From the NCBI RefSeq assembly GCF_036541425.1, contig NZ_JAZHFT010000016.1, positions 34,038 through 98,037 of the forward strand: a stretch of DNA of 64,000 bases. Reading direction: 5' to 3'. Source of the DNA: Consotaella aegiceratis (lineage in GTDB: Bacteria > Pseudomonadota > Alphaproteobacteria > Rhizobiales > Rhizobiaceae). The notes under the pieces were generated by a model that made no database searches, was not told where the DNA came from, and saw only the letters and a program-made list of their open reading frames with translations. A program made the position numbers and the translations under genes. This document shows positions 61,229 through 64,000 of the stretch, piece after piece. Position 1 is the stretch's first letter; each line of letters begins with the position of its first letter.

Positions 61229-61245
61229 CGGGCGATCCCAGCCGC

Positions 61246-62175
61246 TCAGGCGGATTTGCGGCGGCGCGGCGCGGCGGCGGGCTTCTTCTCCACCGGCTTG
61301 GCCCGCGCCTTGCCGCTACGGCTCGTCTCGCGTTTGGCGCTCTTGGCCTCGCTGCCCGCCTTCGCCCCGCTCTTCTTGGCACCGTCCGATTCGAGGCTCT
61401 TCTTCAGGCTCGCCATCAGATCGACGACGTTGCTCCGCCCGGAGGTCGGCGCCTCATCCTCATCCTCGTGAATCTCGACCGTGCCGCCAGCCTTGCGCTT
61501 TTCGGCGATCAGCCGCTTCAGCGCATCGCTATAGTGATTCTTGAACGCACCGGCCTCGAACGGCGCGGTCTTGCGCTCGATCAGCTCGGTGGCCACCGCG
61601 AGAAGGTCGTTCTCCGCCTTCTTGGAGGAGATGTCGGAAAAAACCGAATCGGACTTGCGGATCTCGTCCTCGTAATGGAGCGTCTCCAGCAGCAGGCCGG
61701 TGCCGCAAGGGCGCACCGCCACGAGATACTCCTTGCCGCGCAACGAGAGCTGGCCGAGGCCGGTCTTCGAGGCCTGACGAAGGGCGTCACGCACGACACG
61801 GAATGCGTCCTCGGCAAGGTCGTCCTGCGGGACGAGATAATACGGTTTGTCGAAATAGAGCGGAGGAATCTCGCAGGTGTCGACGAATTGGACGAGTTCC
61901 AGCGTCTTCTTCGTCTCCAGCTTGACGTCCTCGATCTCCTCGTCGGTCAGGACCACGTAGTCGTCCTTGCCGACCTCGTAGCCCTTGACGATGTCGGCGG
62001 CGTCGATCGGTCCGAGACCGGGCACGATCTTCTCATAATGAATGCGTTTGCCACTGTTCCGATCGATCTGGCGAAAGCTGATGGTCGAGCCGGAAGAGGT
62101 GGCTGTGTACATCTCGACCGGAATCGAGACGAGAGACAGGCGGATCTGTCCTTTCCAGACGGGGCGAGGCGCCAT
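61246..62175 (-). CDS. ku: Non-homologous end joining protein Ku
   Basis: A 309-residue DNA-end-binding protein that dimerises into a ring and recruits LigD. The Ku core begins RPVWKGQIRLSLVSIPVEMY and includes VLTDEEIEDVKLETKKTLEL and the C-terminal arm; the last 50 residues are Lys/Ala-rich (SKRETSRSGKARAKPVEKK...), a tail that often helps DNA binding and polymerase recruitment. ATG at 62175 has GGAGT nearby. Part of a Ku-LigD operon. Confidence 0.96.
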   Translation of the reverse strand: MAPRPVWKGQIRLSLVSIPVEMYTATSSGSTISFRQIDRNSGKRIHYEKIVPGLGPIDAADIVKGYEVGKDDYVVLTDEEIEDVKLETKKTLELVQFVDTCEIPPLYFDKPYYLVPQDDLAEDAFRVVRDALRQASKTGLGQLSLRGKEYLVAVRPCGTGLLLETLHYEDEIRKSDSVFSDISSKKAENDLLAVATELIERKTAPFEAGAFKNHYSDALKRLIAEKRKAGGTVEIHEDEDEAPTSGRSNVVDLMASLKKSLESDGAKKSGAKAGSEAKSAKRETSRSGKARAKPVEKKPAAAPRRRKSA

Positions 62176-62649
62176 CGATCACTCCAAACTACAAATGCCG
62201 CATCGAGCGAATCAACGCAGGCGGCACGCGCCTCGTTCCGTTCCGGCAGGTGGCTTGGTGAATGCGGCCGGATTCGCTCCTGCCGGAGCCGGCGTGGTCG
62301 TCATTGGATCGTTTCGGTGAAATCGAGCCTGCGGCGTGATTCTGACCGGAGTCGAGGGCTCGAACGGCGCAAATCGCGCCTTTGGAGACCCGCTTGTTAA
62401 CGATTTGGAAGGGGTTCTTACCGGGTGGTAACGAAAATCGTGGCATCTGCGCAACAGCGGTGTGTCCAAAGCGTCTCAGACCCCCCGCTGGGCCATTTCT
62501 GAGATTGCATCGAAAAGCGCCCTGGATATTGTCGCCATGGAAAGGACGCGGAGCGGAAGCTTCGGGGCTTTCGAAGAGGGGATTGGGGCAGGGAAGGCTG
62601 TCCTTCAAAAAAGGCCCAACCCTAACCTAGATTGACTGGAGGTCAGGAC
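62176..62649. other. Long porin leader and divergent promoter
   Basis: A 474-bp gap between the divergent ku and porin genes. No gene is supported. It probably holds both promoters and a long untranslated leader of the porin mRNA. CTAACCTAGATTGACTGGAGGTC just before the ATG contains the ribosome site. Confidence 0.55.
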
Positions 62650-63798
62650 ATGAACATCAAGAGCCTTCTTCTCGGCTCCGCCGCGGCTCTCGTCGCGGTT
62701 TCTGGCGCCCGCGCGGCTGACGCGGTCGTCATGGTCGAACCCGAGCCGGTTGACTACGTTCGCGTTTGCGACGTGTACGGCACGGGCTTCTATTACATCC
62801 CGGGCACTGAGACCTGCCTGAAGATCGGCGGTTTCGTCCGTTTCCAGATTTCGGGCACCGGCGGTGACGATACCGAAAACTCCGAAGGCGACGACTACGC
62901 CACCAGCTGGCGGACTCGCGCTCGCTTGAACGTCGACGCTCGCGAAGAGACCGAATTCGGTCAGCTGCGCGCCTACATGGCACTGCAGGACGACAGCGAC
63001 AGCTCGGCCGATTTCCATATCGACTCCGCCTACATCCAGTTGGGCGGCCTGACGATGGGTTATCTGGACTCGATCTACAAGGCCGGTACCGGTACGCCTG
63101 CCGACCAGAACTTCAAGGTCGGTGCGGTCAAGGACGAGACCATCCAGTACACGTTCTCCAGCAACGGTTTCGTCGTTGCGATCGGTGCTGACGACGATGG
63201 CACGGGCGACGTCACTCCAGACTTCAGCGCCAAGATCGGTTACACCGGTGGTTGGGGTTCGTTCTTCGTCTACGGCGGCTTGGATGAGGATACCGACTAC
63301 GGCTTCGGTGACGACTTCCTCGATCCGACCGACTACGAGACGTTCGATGCCTATGACACCTTCGTCCTCGAAGGCAGCGAAGGCGACACGTCTGGTTCGC
63401 TCAAGGCCAATCTGACCCTGACCGACTTGGTTGCCGCTGGTTCGACCCTCACCGTCGAAGGCACCTACTCGTTCGATCCGAACCGCTATTCGGTTTGGGA
63501 CGGCGGCTTCGACTTGCCGATCGAGTGGTCGGCTTCGGGTGGTTACGGCCAGGAACTCGGCAAGCTCTTCGTCGCGGTCGGCGGCTTCTACGGTGAGACC
63601 TTCGACCTCGGCTATGGCGTCGGCGATGTCGACTACTACGGTAGCGCGGACGTCTGGGGCGCGGAGCTCTATGGCTCCTACGAGCTCACCGACAACTTCG
63701 TCGTGTCGGCCGACATCTACTACTCCGAGGTGGATTATGCCGGCCCGGCCGAATCCGATCTGACCGCTGGATACCTCCGCTTCCAGCGCAACTTCTAA
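62650..63798 (+). CDS. Omp2-type porin
   Basis: A 382-residue outer-membrane porin of the rhizobial/Brucella Omp2 family, forming a trimeric beta-barrel for small hydrophilic solutes. A signal peptide of 22 residues ends at ARA. Two cysteines in VCDVYGTGFYYIPGTETCLK are the family hallmark and the mature protein is dominated by alternating aromatic beta-strands, ending in the C-terminal phenylalanine typical of outer-membrane proteins (FQRNF). The ATG at 62650 follows TGGAGGTC. Codon choice is restricted, consistent with high expression. Confidence 0.94.
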   Translation: MNIKSLLLGSAAALVAVSGARAADAVVMVEPEPVDYVRVCDVYGTGFYYIPGTETCLKIGGFVRFQISGTGGDDTENSEGDDYATSWRTRARLNVDAREETEFGQLRAYMALQDDSDSSADFHIDSAYIQLGGLTMGYLDSIYKAGTGTPADQNFKVGAVKDETIQYTFSSNGFVVAIGADDDGTGDVTPDFSAKIGYTGGWGSFFVYGGLDEDTDYGFGDDFLDPTDYETFDAYDTFVLEGSEGDTSGSLKANLTLTDLVAAGSTLTVEGTYSFDPNRYSVWDGGFDLPIEWSASGGYGQELGKLFVAVGGFYGETFDLGYGVGDVDYYGSADVWGAELYGSYELTDNFVVSADIYYSEVDYAGPAESDLTAGYLRFQRNF

Positions 63799-63820
63799 TC
63801 GAACCTAGCTTCGATCATGT

Positions 63821-63848
63821 TGAGGGCCCGGCATTTGCCGGGCCCTCA
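63821..63848 (+). terminator. Terminator after the porin
   Basis: TGAGGGCCCGGC (63821-63832) and GCCGGGCCCTCA (63837-63848) form a perfect 12-bp stem with a 4-nt loop and a short T-containing tail (GACTATTG). Confidence 0.8.
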
Positions 63849-63939
63849 GACTATTGACAAGGCCCTGGCGGAACAGGCTGTGTGGAAAGCCGGGCAAATC
63901 AGATAGGATGGCCGCCTTGGGAACAGGGCGGCCATTTTC

Positions 63940-64000
63940 ATGGGATATATCGTCGGCGAGGATCGGGAGCAGGTATCGCTTCTGCCGTCACGGATCGAAG
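63940..64000 (+). mobile_element. Start of an IS1182-type transposase, cut by window edge
   Basis: The last 61 bases open a frame MGYIVGEDREQVSLLPSRIE that continues beyond the window. The pattern M-x-x-I-x-G-E-D-R-x-Q-x-x-L-x-P is the N-terminal signature of IS1182-family DDE transposases. No ribosome site is seen; a 9-bp hairpin (63908-63916 with 63927-63935) precedes it. I could not see the inverted repeats. An unrelated gene of similar start is possible. Confidence 0.55.

Overview
The window is gene-dense, GC-rich chromosomal DNA from an alphaproteobacterium, most likely a member of the order Hyphomicrobiales (Rhizobiales). The evidence is a two-cysteine Omp2-type porin, a RirA iron regulator with the three expected cysteines, Irr/ICE-like boxes, a ROSE-like RNA thermometer ahead of a small heat-shock gene, a complete ccoNOQP-ccoGHIS (fixNOQP-fixGHIS) set, and the gene order degP, response regulator, histidine kinase, glnE, PleC-type kinase, pepN. 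I cannot name the genus. Nearly everything looks like core genome; the only mobile-element signal is the first 20 codons of a probable IS1182-type transposase cut by the right edge. I saw no tRNA, rRNA, CRISPR array, prophage or plasmid functions.

Layout. 1-1.8 kb: a small unknown protein and two Hsp20 chaperones on the minus strand. 1.9-3.9 kb: minCDE for division-site placement, followed by a SleB-like lipoprotein hydrolase whose ribosome site and start codon lie inside a long hairpin (4.4 kb). 4.5-9.6 kb: a PHP-domain phosphoesterase divergent from a four-gene type-I ABC importer. 9.8-13.8 kb: rirA, kdgK, an EamA exporter, an unknown protein and dps; rirA and dps carry near-identical Irr-type boxes. 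13.9-24.3 kb: an MFS carrier with a palindromic operator-like site, a DUF1289 protein, a 3-methyladenine glycosylase, a GGDEF-EAL protein, a DUF475 membrane protein, a SulP transporter paired with a universal stress protein, and an XRE-cupin regulator fused in operon with an acetyltransferase.

24.6-33.1 kb: the cbb3 oxidase and its assembly genes, headed by a 9/10 match to an FNR/FixK box. 33.3-45.2 kb: DegP-like protease, OmpR-type two-component pair, glnE, PleC-like kinase and aminopeptidase N. 45.6-58.5 kb: EamA and MFS transporters, a uracil-DNA glycosylase lacking one cluster cysteine, ETF-ubiquinone oxidoreductase, a secreted protein of 14-residue Asp-rich repeats, an EEP-family hydrolase, AMP nucleosidase, a 58-residue exported peptide, a GST, a HAD phosphatase, a Sel1-like protein, a HisC-like aminotransferase and a gamma carbonic anhydrase. 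58.6-62.2 kb: LigD and Ku for non-homologous end joining. 62.6-64 kb: the porin and the transposase fragment.

The lifestyle inferred is an aerobe able to respire at low oxygen, with iron, heat and envelope stress control. No wholly new multi-gene system stands out; the most interesting items are regulatory structures (the occluded start at 3.9 kb, the ROSE-like leader, the paired ICE boxes, the 18-bp palindrome) and the Asp-rich repeat protein.
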